A stretch of DNA of 64,000 bases from Nocardioides ferulae (lineage in GTDB: Bacteria; Actinomycetota; Actinomycetes; Propionibacteriales; Nocardioidaceae): positions 1-64,000 of the forward strand of contig NZ_QZVR01000018.1 of assembly GCF_003660455.1 (NCBI RefSeq). Direction: 5' to 3'. Both the position numbers and the translations under genes were made by a program. Positions 53,644 to 62,985 of this stretch are shown here, one piece after another; within the stretch, counting starts at the first letter, position 1, and each line of letters opens with the position of its first letter. Under the pieces are notes generated by a model. That model was not told where the DNA came from. It did no database searches and worked only from the letters and a program-made list of their open reading frames with translations.

Positions 53644-56600
53644 CACCAGCTCCCTTGCTCGGCGACCAGGAGGGGGGCCCACAGGCGCAGCGCGAGCGCA
53701 CCGAACCGGGTGGTCTCACCGGGGTGCTCCTCACCCTCGCCGGGGCCGGCGTCGAGACCGGGCAACGGGGCCTGGGGACCCCACACCCGCAGGTTGACCG
53801 GGTCGGAGCACTCGCCGGGGAAGCGGCCGTCGTCCCAGTCCCAGCCGGCCTTGAGCACCGCCTCGTCGTGGCTGGCCTGGGTGCGTCGCGCCCGGGCGTA
53901 GGCGAGCGACGCCTTCAGCGGCAGCGGCAGCGGCTCGCACAGCCCGAGGTCGCGCAGCGCCACCAGGTCGCGCAGCGTGGCGATTGCGGTGTGGTCGAGC
54001 GGGCCCAACAGGGACGCCGAGAACGCCGCGTGCGCGCGGGAGTTCGTGGGCCGGCCGAGGGTGTGGGCGGTCCAGCTGCGGTCCTCGTCGGAGGCGGCGA
54101 GCGCGAGCAGCTGGATCCAGGACTGCAGCCGGTGGGTGGCGCCCAGGCGCGAGTAGGACACCGGCACCAGCCGGTCGCCGAACACCTCCGGCACGGTGCC
54201 CCGCAGCCGGCGTCCGCCCCCGAGGTCGACGTCGACATCGACCGCCCGGGGCGGCCGGGAGCGAAGCCGCAGCCCCTCGGCGGCCAGCGGGCGGGCCCGG
54301 TCGAGCACCTGGGCGAGCAGCCGCCACCCGAGCTGCCCGGGAGGCAGGACACCGCGCCGCCACTCCTGCTGGCGGGCACGCTCGGGGTCGACGCCGGCCA
54401 GGAGGTCGCGCAGCACCCGGTCGCCGACCGCCCACTGCTCCAGGTTGTCGATCTCGACCGGCAGCGCGTCGTCGACGGGCTCGTCATCGAGGGGCAGCGC
54501 AAGGTCGAGCCGCGAGCGCAGGAAGCCCCGGGCCGGGTGGCGGAAGAACGAGAGGAGGTCGTCGACGGAGACGTCGCGGTCGCCGTCGGCCGGCGGCAGC
54601 GGGCCGGCGAGGAACGGGGGCGGGGGGCGCCGCACTCCGACGGCCGCGCGGGCGCCGGCCAGCGCGGTGGTGTCGAAGGTGAACGGGTGGCCCGGGACCA
54701 GCGCGCCGGGCTCGACGTTGCGCACGTCGAACGGCTGGAGCGGGTGGCGCACCGTGACCGCCGCCGAGACCGGCCGGGCCCCTGGCTCCGCTGCCGTGCG
54801 GGCGGTCGCGTCGAGGGCGTCGAGCAGCTCGCCGAGCGGGACCGCCGGCGGGCGCGGCTGGCCGGAGTACTCGTCGGCTCCGGTGTAGGTGACGACCAGG
54901 GTCTCGGTGGCGGCCAGCACCGCGTCGAGGAACAGCTGCCGGTCCTCGCTGCGAGGATCTCGCTCGCCGGTGACCGGGTCGCGGGCGAGCACGTCGTCGC
55001 CGTCGACGGAGCCGACCCGGGGGAACACCCCGTCGTCGAGGCCCAGCAGGCAGACCACGCGGTGCGGGACCGACCGCATGGGGACCAGCGTGGCGACGGT
55101 GAGGGTGCCGGTGCGGAAGTTGGCGCGGGTCGGACGCCCGCCCAGCCGGTCGGCCAGCATCGCGCGCACGTCGGGGAGCCGCAGCTCGGTGGTGTCGAGG
55201 CCCTGCGCGGCCTCGCGCACCCGGCCCAGCTCGCGCTGCACCTGGCCGGTCTGCCAGCCCTCGGTGGCCGGCACCGCGGTGAGCGCGGCGACGCCGTCGT
55301 CGAGAGCGGCGAGCCAGTGCTCCAACGGGTGGCTGCCGGTCAGCCGGTCGGTGACGTCCTGCAGCCGGTGCACGAACTCGGTCAGCCGGCCCGCGAGCTC
55401 GACCTGGCCGCTGCCGACGTCGTCGAGCGGCAGGGTGCGCTCGAGCCAGACGCCGGTGTCGTCGGACATCGCGACGCCGGCCAGCAGCCGGTCGAGCCCG
55501 AACCGCCAGGTGTTGGCGACGTAGTGGGAGAGGCCGTAGTCGGCGCGGTGCTCGGCGTCGAAGGCCCACCGCACACCGGCGGCCTTGACCCAGTCGGTGA
55601 GCTGCTGGAGGTCGTCGTCGCGGAAGCCGAAGCGCCGCCGCACCGGCTCGGCATGGGCGAGGTCGAGCACCTCGCCGGCGCCGGCGCGGCCGCCGGCCAG
55701 GTCGAGCAGCCGCGCCGCGACCGCGAGCAGCGGGTTGGTCTGGGTCAGGGCTCGGTCGGCGAGCCGCACCCGCAGCCGGTGGGCCGGGTGGCCGGAGTCG
55801 GACACCACGTCGCCGAGGCCGAAGCCGGCGGAGACCAGCGGCGCGAACGTCTCGATGTCGGGGCACATCACCAGCACGTCGCGCGGTTCGAGCGTGGGGT
55901 CGTCGGCCAGCAGGCCGAGCAGCACCTCGCGGAGCACGTCGACCTGGCGGGCCGTGCCGTGACAGGCGTGCACCTGGACGCTGCGATCGTCGGGCGCCAG
56001 CAGCCGGTCTCGCGGATCGCCGGGAGCGTCGGCGCGCAGGTCGGCCTGGAGCCAGCCGAGCAGTGTGTCGGGTGCCTCGGGAGGGGGCGCCTCGCCGTGG
56101 TCGGCGAGGTCTGCGGTGGCGAGCGTGCGTTGCAGCTCGCGCACGTCGCGGCCCAGGGTGGCCAGCAGCGGGTGGCCCACCTGCTGGTGGCTGTGGTCGT
56201 CGGCCCGGGGCACCGGCCCGGCCGCGGTCACCTCCGCCAGGGCCTGCCACAGCCGCCCCGACGGGTGCGGGAGCCACAGGTGCACCTCGCGATGGCGGGC
56301 GAGGGCCGACAACAGCTCGACCTCGGTCGCCGGCAGCCGGGTGTGGCCGAACAGCGAGAGCCGCTCGGGCAGCTCGAACGCTCCGGGTTCGTCGGCGAGG
56401 CGGCCCACGGTCTCGGCATGCCGCAGGTGGGGTGGTGGCTCGGGCACCCGCTCGGCCAGCCGGCGCCACAGCTCGGGCTGCCAGCCGAGGTCGTGCGGCA
56501 GCACCCGCCCGCAGCCGTCGGTGTCGCGCCCGGCATGCCAGTCGGCGAGCAGGCGCGGGCGCTGCACGGCGTACGCCGCGAACAGGCGCGCCAGCCGGCG

Positions 56601-57041
56601 GGCCACCGAGAACCGCCGGCCACGTCGGAGGTCGGCCTCCTCGATCTCGTGTCCGGAGTCGCCGGTCACCAGGTGGCCCAGGTGGGCCGCGAGGGGTCGG
56701 GCCCAGGCCTCGTCGAGGCACGCGTCGATGGTCGCCAGCAGCGGCCAGGCCAGCGCCTCGGGCGCCCAGGGGTCGTGCTCGTCGGCGGTGGTCGCCTCGC
56801 GGAGCGTCTCCACCAGCGCCCACGGACTGCGGAACTCCACGCCCGCGCAGATGCCGTCCTCGCGTCCGGGCTGCGCGCCCAGGCGATGGCCCAGCCGTTG
56901 GCTGAGCCAGCGCTCCACGCCCTTGGCCGGCACCACCACCAGCTCGCCGGCGAAGGGGTCGGCCACCGGCGTGGCGAGCAGGCCGGCCAGGCCGTCGGCC
57001 AGCTGGTCGGTGCGCGCGGCGCGGTGGAGGTGGAGGGGCAC
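53643..57041 (-). CDS. recC: Exodeoxyribonuclease V subunit gamma
   Basis: A 1132-residue RecC: N-terminal LHLHRAARTDQLADGLAGLL and VVVPAKGVERWLSQRLGHRLG, helicase-like domains lacking a working Walker A, HACHGTARQVDVLREVLLGLL, DVLVMCPDIETFAPLV, PMRSVPHRVVCLLGLDDGVFPR and VSVDDLLSFFRHPARGFLRSRL. RecC holds the complex together and scans for Chi. First gene of recC-recB-recD, with GTG at 57041 and TAGGGT 7 nt before it. Confidence 0.95.
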   Translation of the reverse strand: MPLHLHRAARTDQLADGLAGLLATPVADPFAGELVVVPAKGVERWLSQRLGHRLGAQPGREDGICAGVEFRSPWALVETLREATTADEHDPWAPEALAWPLLATIDACLDEAWARPLAAHLGHLVTGDSGHEIEEADLRRGRRFSVARRLARLFAAYAVQRPRLLADWHAGRDTDGCGRVLPHDLGWQPELWRRLAERVPEPPPHLRHAETVGRLADEPGAFELPERLSLFGHTRLPATEVELLSALARHREVHLWLPHPSGRLWQALAEVTAAGPVPRADDHSHQQVGHPLLATLGRDVRELQRTLATADLADHGEAPPPEAPDTLLGWLQADLRADAPGDPRDRLLAPDDRSVQVHACHGTARQVDVLREVLLGLLADDPTLEPRDVLVMCPDIETFAPLVSAGFGLGDVVSDSGHPAHRLRVRLADRALTQTNPLLAVAARLLDLAGGRAGAGEVLDLAHAEPVRRRFGFRDDDLQQLTDWVKAAGVRWAFDAEHRADYGLSHYVANTWRFGLDRLLAGVAMSDDTGVWLERTLPLDDVGSGQVELAGRLTEFVHRLQDVTDRLTGSHPLEHWLAALDDGVAALTAVPATEGWQTGQVQRELGRVREAAQGLDTTELRLPDVRAMLADRLGGRPTRANFRTGTLTVATLVPMRSVPHRVVCLLGLDDGVFPRVGSVDGDDVLARDPVTGERDPRSEDRQLFLDAVLAATETLVVTYTGADEYSGQPRPPAVPLGELLDALDATARTAAEPGARPVSAAVTVRHPLQPFDVRNVEPGALVPGHPFTFDTTALAGARAAVGVRRPPPPFLAGPLPPADGDRDVSVDDLLSFFRHPARGFLRSRLDLALPLDDEPVDDALPVEIDNLEQWAVGDRVLRDLLAGVDPERARQQEWRRGVLPPGQLGWRLLAQVLDRARPLAAEGLRLRSRPPRAVDVDVDLGGGRRLRGTVPEVFGDRLVPVSYSRLGATHRLQSWIQLLALAASDEDRSWTAHTLGRPTNSRAHAAFSASLLGPLDHTAIATLRDLVALRDLGLCEPLPLPLKASLAYARARRTQASHDEAVLKAGWDWDDGRFPGECSDPVNLRVWGPQAPLPGLDAGPGEGEEHPGETTRFGALALRLWAPLLVAEQGSW

Positions 57042-57048
57042 GGTCCCG

Positions 57049-57054
57049 ACCCTA
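57049..57054 (-). promoter_or_regulatory. -10 box upstream of recC
   Basis: TAGGGT on the minus strand, 7 nt before the recC GTG; leaderless-type promoter for the whole recCBD operon. Confidence 0.45.
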
Positions 57055-57129
57055 GAAGGCCGCGCCGACGCCGGTCCGGACCGGCTCGCGGGATCCGGCC
57101 GGACGGCTGCGGAGGCTCCGCCGCGTCCC

Positions 57130-57135
57130 TACCCT
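57130..57135 (+). promoter_or_regulatory. -10 box upstream of the cupin gene
   Basis: TACCCT, 6 nt before the ATG at 57142; identical in box and spacing to the promoter at 8740. Confidence 0.5.
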
Positions 57136-57141
57136 GCGGGG

Positions 57142-57693
57142 ATGAGCACCGATCCCGCCGACCGGCCCACCGATCAGCCCTCCGGGCGGGCCCCACGCCT
57201 GCGCCGCGTCCTGTTCGTGCCGCTGACGGCCGCCGCGCTGCTGACCTCCGGGGCCGGCCTGGGCTGGGCGGTGGCGGCCGACGAGGCCGCCCGGGACGAC
57301 GAGCCCGTCGTGGTGGTGCGGGAGCCGCTGGCCGGCACCGACGCCCCGCGCGGTGTGACCGGCCGGTCGCTGCAGCTGCACCGGGTCACCGTGATGCCGG
57401 GCGCCCGGCTCGCCTCCCACCACCACCCGGGCACCCAGGTGTCCCGCATCGAGAACGGCACGTTGACCTACAGCGTGGAGACCGGTGCGGTGCGGGTGAT
57501 GCGCGGCTCCGCCGACGCTCCGCAGCTGGTCCGCCGGGTCGTCGCCGGTGAGACGGTGCGGATCCGTACCGGCCAGTGGATCGTCGAGCAGCCCCACGTC
57601 GTGCACCACGCCGCGAACCGCGGCGAGGTGCCGGTGGTCATCTACCTGACCACGCTGTTCCGCACGGGGGCTCCGGCGGCGATCCCCGACTGA
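57142..57693 (+). CDS. Membrane-anchored or exported cupin-domain protein
   Basis: A 183-residue protein. About 30 disordered residues precede a hydrophobic segment (RRVLFVPLTAAALLTSGAGLGWAVA), a signal anchor or signal peptide. The cupin follows, with motif 1 SHHHPGTQVSRIENGTLTY (His cluster and Glu) and motif 2 GQWIVEQPHVVHHAANRG. Metal-binding residues are complete, so an extracytoplasmic metal cupin is likely; substrate unknown. It is divergent from recC. Confidence 0.8.
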   Translation: MSTDPADRPTDQPSGRAPRLRRVLFVPLTAAALLTSGAGLGWAVAADEAARDDEPVVVVREPLAGTDAPRGVTGRSLQLHRVTVMPGARLASHHHPGTQVSRIENGTLTYSVETGAVRVMRGSADAPQLVRRVVAGETVRIRTGQWIVEQPHVVHHAANRGEVPVVIYLTTLFRTGAPAAIPD

Positions 57694-57718
57694 GCCCGAG
57701 CCACGGTTCGAGGGCAGG

Positions 57719-58369
57719 TCAGGAGACCAGCTCGAGCTCGCCGCGCGAGACCGGGGAGGGGGCGGGGAGCAGCCGGGCGTGCAGCTCGGCGGGCGTGGCC
57801 AGCCGGGCCAGGATCGCCAGGCTGCCGGCGGTCGCGACCGCGGCGTAGAGCAGGTTGGCGTCGACATCGGCGAGCACGCCGTAGGCACCGACGAACGCGG
57901 CGTCCACGACGGTGAGGACCCACGCCGACGCCGCGATGGCGGAGACGTCGTGACTACGCCACGCGGTCAGCGCGGCCGGGCCCACCAGCAGCGCGATGGA
58001 ACAGCCGAGCACCACGGTAAGCGGCGCCTGGCCGGCCAGCGGGGACACCGCGGCGGCACCGGTCAGCGTCAGGCCCCAGGCCGCCGGGAGGTAGAGCCGG
58101 CTGCGGTCGCCGCCACCCCGCCAGGCGAGGACGAGCGCGCCGACGGTGCCCGGGAGCGTGAGCAGGGCCGGCAGCGCCACCCAGACCTGACCCACGTGGA
58201 TCCCGAAGAGCGTCCACGCGACCCCGCTGAGCGTCGAGTTCGCCAGCGCCGCGACGCTCACACCGGACGCCGTCGCAGTGGCGCGCAGCTTCAACAGCTG
58301 CGGCAGGGTGCAGCCGAGGGCGAGCAGGGTGCCGGCGAGGCCGACGATGTTCTCCAGGGAGGGGGTCAC
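57719..58369 (-). CDS. PQ-loop (SemiSWEET-like) membrane protein
   Basis: A 216-residue protein with about seven hydrophobic helices. The first module, NIVGLAGTLLALGCTLPQLLKL, contains the PQ motif, then SGVSVAALANSTLSGVAWTLFGI as in SemiSWEET/MtN3 proteins. The second half may be a degenerate second module. A transporter role for sugars or amino acids is inferred. GTG at 58369 is chosen to begin just before the first helix; upstream sequence in frame is arginine-rich and unlikely to be coding. Confidence 0.65.
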   Translation of the reverse strand: MTPSLENIVGLAGTLLALGCTLPQLLKLRATATASGVSVAALANSTLSGVAWTLFGIHVGQVWVALPALLTLPGTVGALVLAWRGGGDRSRLYLPAAWGLTLTGAAAVSPLAGQAPLTVVLGCSIALLVGPAALTAWRSHDVSAIAASAWVLTVVDAAFVGAYGVLADVDANLLYAAVATAGSLAILARLATPAELHARLLPAPSPVSRGELELVS

Positions 58370-58587
58370 GGGTGGCAGTCCTTGTGCACGGGCGTCGAAA
58401 CGGGGGGAGGGTGGCGCGGGGCCGCACGCGACGACGCGGCCGCAGCGTGCCGGGGCACGCGGCGACCGCGTCGTGGAGCGGGAGTGGCGGCCGGACACCT
58501 CACGGCCGCACGGGAAAGATTACGGCGGAGTCCCCCATCGACAAAAAGCCCTCCCGCATTACCCGGGTTCAGGCGGTGTGATGTTCG

Positions 58588-59229
58588 TCATTCCTCGAGG
58601 TCGGTGGAGGCCAGCAGCGCCCGCACCATGAGCGGGACGACGTCCGCGGGCGCCCAGTCCACGTCGATCTGGCTGGCCAGGAAGAGCCCGTCGGCGGCGG
58701 CGATCAGCACCCGGGCCAGGTCGCCGGCGAGCTCCGGGGAGCCGTCGGTCCGCACCGGCCCGAGGTAGCCGGCCATCAGCTCGGTGAGGGCGGCCTCGGT
58801 CTGCCCCCGCAGCTCGACCCACAGAGCGCGGGCCGACGGCGGACGCTCGTACTGCTCCAGGGTGAGCAGCAGCCCGATCTTCAGGAACGCCGGCCCCTGC
58901 ACCATCCGCTCCAGGGTCTGGTCGAGCACGGCCACCAGGGCCTCCCGTGCCGACAACGCGGAGTCGAGCACCTCCCAGGGCGGCTGGCTCGCGGTCCACT
59001 CGGCGATGCTGCGGCGCACCACCTCCGCGACCAGCTCGTCCTTGTCCTTGAAGAACCAGTAGATGCTGCTCGCGGGCAGCCCCGACCGCTCGGTCACCTT
59101 CGCGATCGTGGTGGCGTGGTAGCCGGCCTCGGCCACGATCTCCGCGGTGGCGTCCAGGATCCGCTGCCGCGACGACTCCTCGTCGTCCCCGGCGGGGCTC
59201 TCGGGCCGGCGCTCGTCGTACTCGCTCAT
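58588..59229 (-). CDS. TetR/AcrR family transcriptional regulator (second of a pair)
   Basis: A 213-residue regulator: HTH RQRILDATAEIVAEAGYHATTIAKVTERSGLPASSIYWFFKDKDEL at the N-terminus and an all-helical ligand domain after it. Its start overlaps the stop of the preceding TetR gene by ATGA. The two proteins share the HTH core (GLPASSIYWFFKDKDELVAE versus GIPASSIYWHFRDKDDLLAE), so they look like a tandem duplication. Target and ligand unknown. The 218 bp between it and the PQ-loop gene hold no gene. Confidence 0.9.
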   Translation of the reverse strand: MSEYDERRPESPAGDDEESSRQRILDATAEIVAEAGYHATTIAKVTERSGLPASSIYWFFKDKDELVAEVVRRSIAEWTASQPPWEVLDSALSAREALVAVLDQTLERMVQGPAFLKIGLLLTLEQYERPPSARALWVELRGQTEAALTELMAGYLGPVRTDGSPELAGDLARVLIAAADGLFLASQIDVDWAPADVVPLMVRALLASTDLEE

Positions 59230-59876
59230 GCCGGCTCACCCTCCGCCTCGCGCAGGAAGGCCAGCAGTCCGTCGCCGATGACGTCCGCGCACTGCTGGAG
59301 GTCCCAGCCCCGACCGGTCAGGGCCCCGACGAAGAGCCCGTCGATCAGGGCCAGGTGCACCCGAGCCAGGCGCAGCGGCAGCTCCGGGTCACGCGCCGCC
59401 GCGCGCGGCATCATCGGCGCCCACCAGGCGGCCATCTGCTGCTGGGTCTGGCGGCGGACCTCGAGGTAGCGGCGGCGCGCGGCGGGCTCGGGCACCCGGC
59501 TGGTGATCGCCAGCATGATGCCCAGCCGCCAGAACGCCGGCGACTCCGCCATCGCCCGGGCTGCCCAGTGCAACCGGGTACGCACCGCCCGCTCCGCCCC
59601 GTCCGGTCCGTTCAGGTCGAAATGGGTCGGGTCGAAGTCCGGCTGGGTCTCGGCCCGCCACGACGCGAAGCCGTGGGTCAACGCCTCGGCCAGCAGGTCG
59701 TCCTTGTCGCGGAAGTGCCAGTAGATCGAGCTGGCCGGGATACCCGTGGCCTTGCGGATCCGGCCGATCGAGGTGCCGTCGTAGCCGTGCTCGGTGGCGA
59801 TGGCCAGCGTCGCGTCGAGGATGCGCCGACGCGTCTGCTCGCCGTCCGCGCGCACGCGCCTGGTCTTGCGTGGCAT
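59226..59876 (-). CDS. TetR/AcrR family transcriptional regulator (first of a pair)
   Basis: A 216-residue regulator: RRRILDATLAIATEHGYDGTSIGRIRKATGIPASSIYWHFRDKDDLLAEAL, then a helical C-terminal domain with conserved W/R residues (ESPAFWRLGIMLAITSRVPEP). ATG at 59876 gives the basic start MPRKTRRVRAD typical of TetR proteins. It is translationally coupled to its paralogue downstream; the pair could form heterodimers (inference). Confidence 0.9.
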   Translation of the reverse strand: MPRKTRRVRADGEQTRRRILDATLAIATEHGYDGTSIGRIRKATGIPASSIYWHFRDKDDLLAEALTHGFASWRAETQPDFDPTHFDLNGPDGAERAVRTRLHWAARAMAESPAFWRLGIMLAITSRVPEPAARRRYLEVRRQTQQQMAAWWAPMMPRAAARDPELPLRLARVHLALIDGLFVGALTGRGWDLQQCADVIGDGLLAFLREAEGEPA

Positions 59877-59933
59877 CACACCCCCCGTGGTCGCCGGGCC
59901 CGGACGCACGAGACGCCCCGGCCATGGCGCATC

Positions 59934-59957
59934 GTGCCTTGTCGAGCCTGTCGGCAC
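59934..59957. repeat. Divergent copy of the interspersed repeat, with its own inverted ends
   Basis: The core TTGTCGAGCCTGTCGG matches the reverse complement of the repeat at 761 and 21620 (GTCGAGCCTGCCGAGAC) with few changes. GTGCC and GGCAC at its ends form a short stem. It lies between the helicase stop and the TetR pair. Confidence 0.4.
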
Positions 59958-60017
59958 CAGTCGGCCCGTCCGGAGGATTTGTCGGGGATATCACCACAAT
60001 CCAGGTCCGCCGCCGGG

Positions 60018-62879
60018 TCACACCCACTGCCGGCGCAGCACCGTCGTCGCGTCGAACGGGTCCGCACCCTGCTGGGCGGCGAGCACGCCGGCCCCTTCGG
60101 GGCTGCCGGTGTAGAGGATCCGGCCGGGGCCGACCCACCGCTCCCACGCGCGATGGAAGAAGCGGGCCGAAGAGACGTCCTGGCCGAGGGCCGTCGGCAC
60201 CGGGTGCCACACCACGCCGTCCGCCTCGATCCCGGTCAGCGCCGCCAGCGCGTGCGAGCCACGCGTCAGCCGGTGCTCCTGCGGCACGATCGGGTCGGCG
60301 AGCCGCACCGAGCGCGACACGACGTAGCGCGGGCTCGTGATCGGTCCCAACACCTCGTCCAGCGCCAGGGCGAACCGGGACGCGTCACGCTCCGACGAGG
60401 CCAGCCGGCAGCGGTACTCCCCGCCGGGGTGCACCTCGACGACGAGCCGGTCGACACCGGTCAGGGTGGTGCCGTTGTCCGCCAGCCCCTGCGCGACCGC
60501 CGCCGCCACCTGCAGCACCGACGGCGCGGCGACGGCCTGCCGGGCCTGCTCCAGCACCCACGAGCGGTAGTGGTCGTTCCTGCGCCGCCAGGCGGCGGCG
60601 ACCGCGGCCAGACCACTGCCGGCCAGGACGACTCCGGCCGGCACGAGCCACAGGCTGCTGCTCGATCCCATGACGCTCACCCCGAGGCCGCCCCAGAACC
60701 CCGACACCCCCAGGACACCTGGCAGCGCCGGCGGATCTGGCGGTCGCAGCGCCGCGTCACGGACCTGGATCCCGTCACCGGCCAGCACCAGCGGCGGCGG
60801 GACCGGCGCGGCGGGCAGGCCGGTGGCCTCCACCTCGATCGGCCGCGCCCGGGCGCTGCGCACGCGCACCGTGGAGACCACCCGGTCGGAGTAGGGCTCG
60901 CCGACCCGCCACCGCTCCCGGATGCCCTCCCGGTCGGCGGCCCGGTCCCGCATCCGGCCGTTGACGGCGTCGAAGAGCTCTGCGGGCGGCGGGGCGTAGG
61001 GCGAGAACGCGGCGTCGATGTGACCCACCCCGTCGACCACGTCGCCGTCGTCGTCCACCCCGTGGAAGCCCTCGTGCTTGCGCACCAGCCGCGCCCAGTC
61101 CGCGGCGCCCTTCGGGTGCTCCTCGCTGACGCACACCACCGACCAGTTCACCGCGACCTTGTCCGGCCAGAGAGGGTCGGTGCGCAACGCCCGCCCCCGG
61201 GTCTGCACGACGGCCGTCAGCGTGGTCGCCGTGGTCAGGTCGACCAGGCCGCTGATGCGGCGGGCGTCCCAGCCCTCGCCGAGCAGTCCACGGGTGCCGA
61301 CCAGCACCTGGCAGTGACCGGCCTCGAAGAACGCGGTCACCGGCGGCACCCACTCGCGCGACCCCCAGGGCCCGGTCAGCTCGGCCACCTCCCCGTCGCC
61401 GGGCACGACGCTGAGCCGGCCGTCGAGCATCGGGTCGCCCTCGATGGCGAAGGCGGCCAGCCGCTGCAGCGTCTCCGGGGCCCCGGCCACCGTCGAGGCG
61501 GTCACCAGCATCGGTGAGAGCGTGGCGGTGGTGGGGTCGCCCACGAGCGCCTCCAACGCGGCGTACGCCGACCCCGACTGCTGGTCGATCACCCCGCGCA
61601 GGCCGGTGGGCAGGGTGGCCGAGGCGCGCTCGTGGTCGCAGAGCACCAGCACCCGGGTGCGGGAGCCCAGCAGCCCCAGCTCGTGGCTGACGATGTCCAC
61701 CGCGGCGGTCGTCTTCGCGTGCGAGCGGGCCAGCACCCGGTCGACCGGGGTGCGCCCACGGCGTACCCCTCGACGGGTCAGGTGGTAGCCGACCGAGGGA
61801 AGCGCCCGCTTGACCGCGGCCCGCACCTCGGCGTCCCGCTCGTCGTCGCTGGGCAGCACCTGCGACTTGACCCAGTCGTCGATGAGCGCCACCCAGTCGT
61901 CGGCGTCGGGGGCGCGCCGGTGCCGCTCGGCAAGCCGGGCGCCGGTCGGCAGCGTCAGCAGTCCGGCGTGGCACAGCCGCAGTGCGGCGTCCGCCAGCTG
62001 CGGCTCGCGCAAGGACAGCCGGGACCAGGTCTGCACCTGCGGCACCGGGGTGACGAACCGGGCGGTCAGCCACTCCAGGAACGGCAGGCTGCCGAACCGC
62101 GGGTCCATCAGCTGCGTGGTGAGTTCGCGCCAGCGGACGGCCTCGGTGGCCAGCCACTCGTTCTCGTGGACCGTCGGGGTGGTGAGCCAGGCCAGCTCGG
62201 CGAACGGCGCGAGGTGCCCCTCCTTGACCACCGCCGGCACGCCGGCGCGGAAGACGATGTCGGCGAAGAGCTCGCGCACCAGGGCCGACTGGTCGGCGGT
62301 CAGCGCGTCCGGCGGGGTGGCGGTGAGCCCCAGCACCCGTGCCTCCTCGAGCGTGTGCAGCAGCTCGCCGAGCAGCCGGCCCCACACCTCGAGCAGGTGG
62401 TGGCACTCGTCGAGCACGAGCAGCAGTCCGGGCTCGGCGTGCATCGCCTCGACCAGGGCCCGCCCGTTGGGGTGCAGCCGGTCGATCAGCCCGCCGGTGA
62501 CCGGCCGCTGGTGGGCCGGGGTGAGCTCGGGGTCGTCGTCGACCTCGTCGTCGGGGTCGAAGACCGCGAGCGACTGGTAGGTCAGGCAGGTGACCGGCGC
62601 CGCCAGGTCCCGGGTGGTGCCGGCCTCCAGGCCGTGGGCGCGGACCGTGGCCACCCACTGCGCCTGGATGGCGGTGTTGGGGGCGAACACGACCGCACGA
62701 GCCGCCCTGCCGTCGGCGAAGGAGGAGAGGATCGTCTCGATGCCGACCCGGGTCTTGCCGGCGCCCGGAGGCAGCACCACCCAGGCGCGGCGACGCCCCT
62801 TGGCCCACGCCCGGTCGAGGGCCTGCAGCGCAAGCTCCTGGTGCTTGCGCAGGGGCGGGGCGCTGCTCGGCTCGACCAT
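60018..62879 (-). CDS. SF2 DEAD/DEAH-type helicase with an internal hydrophobic region
   Basis: A 953-residue protein. The SF2 core is at the N-terminus: WVVLPPGAGKTRVGIE (Walker A, near residue 40), LLLVLDECHHLLEVW (DECH, near 156), VLGLTATPPDAL, and motif VI TAVVQTRGRALRTDPLWP. Residues near 718-765 are hydrophobic (GLGVSVMGSSSSLW, then LVPAGVVLAGSGLAAVAAAW) and could form one or two membrane spans, followed by RRRNDHYRSWVLEQARQ and a 190-residue C-terminal domain of unknown fold. A membrane-tied helicase would be unusual. It is not a RecG, UvrB or HsdR protein by layout. ATG at 62879. Confidence 0.75.
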   Translation of the reverse strand: MVEPSSAPPLRKHQELALQALDRAWAKGRRRAWVVLPPGAGKTRVGIETILSSFADGRAARAVVFAPNTAIQAQWVATVRAHGLEAGTTRDLAAPVTCLTYQSLAVFDPDDEVDDDPELTPAHQRPVTGGLIDRLHPNGRALVEAMHAEPGLLLVLDECHHLLEVWGRLLGELLHTLEEARVLGLTATPPDALTADQSALVRELFADIVFRAGVPAVVKEGHLAPFAELAWLTTPTVHENEWLATEAVRWRELTTQLMDPRFGSLPFLEWLTARFVTPVPQVQTWSRLSLREPQLADAALRLCHAGLLTLPTGARLAERHRRAPDADDWVALIDDWVKSQVLPSDDERDAEVRAAVKRALPSVGYHLTRRGVRRGRTPVDRVLARSHAKTTAAVDIVSHELGLLGSRTRVLVLCDHERASATLPTGLRGVIDQQSGSAYAALEALVGDPTTATLSPMLVTASTVAGAPETLQRLAAFAIEGDPMLDGRLSVVPGDGEVAELTGPWGSREWVPPVTAFFEAGHCQVLVGTRGLLGEGWDARRISGLVDLTTATTLTAVVQTRGRALRTDPLWPDKVAVNWSVVCVSEEHPKGAADWARLVRKHEGFHGVDDDGDVVDGVGHIDAAFSPYAPPPAELFDAVNGRMRDRAADREGIRERWRVGEPYSDRVVSTVRVRSARARPIEVEATGLPAAPVPPPLVLAGDGIQVRDAALRPPDPPALPGVLGVSGFWGGLGVSVMGSSSSLWLVPAGVVLAGSGLAAVAAAWRRRNDHYRSWVLEQARQAVAAPSVLQVAAAVAQGLADNGTTLTGVDRLVVEVHPGGEYRCRLASSERDASRFALALDEVLGPITSPRYVVSRSVRLADPIVPQEHRLTRGSHALAALTGIEADGVVWHPVPTALGQDVSSARFFHRAWERWVGPGRILYTGSPEGAGVLAAQQGADPFDATTVLRRQWV

Positions 62880-62985
62880 CGCGGGTCAGTCTCCCCGACC
62901 GAGGCCGAGCCGTCGATCGTTCCTCGACACGCCGAAGAGAGGCGGGAACCTGTGACGGGTCGGCGCGCCCGCCGTGGCACCGGGT

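Noticed and set aside
53643..57041. Frame of recC as an AddB-type nuclease.
   Set aside because: There is no Fe-S cysteine cluster or C-terminal nuclease motif, and neighbouring recB and recD complete a standard RecBCD set.
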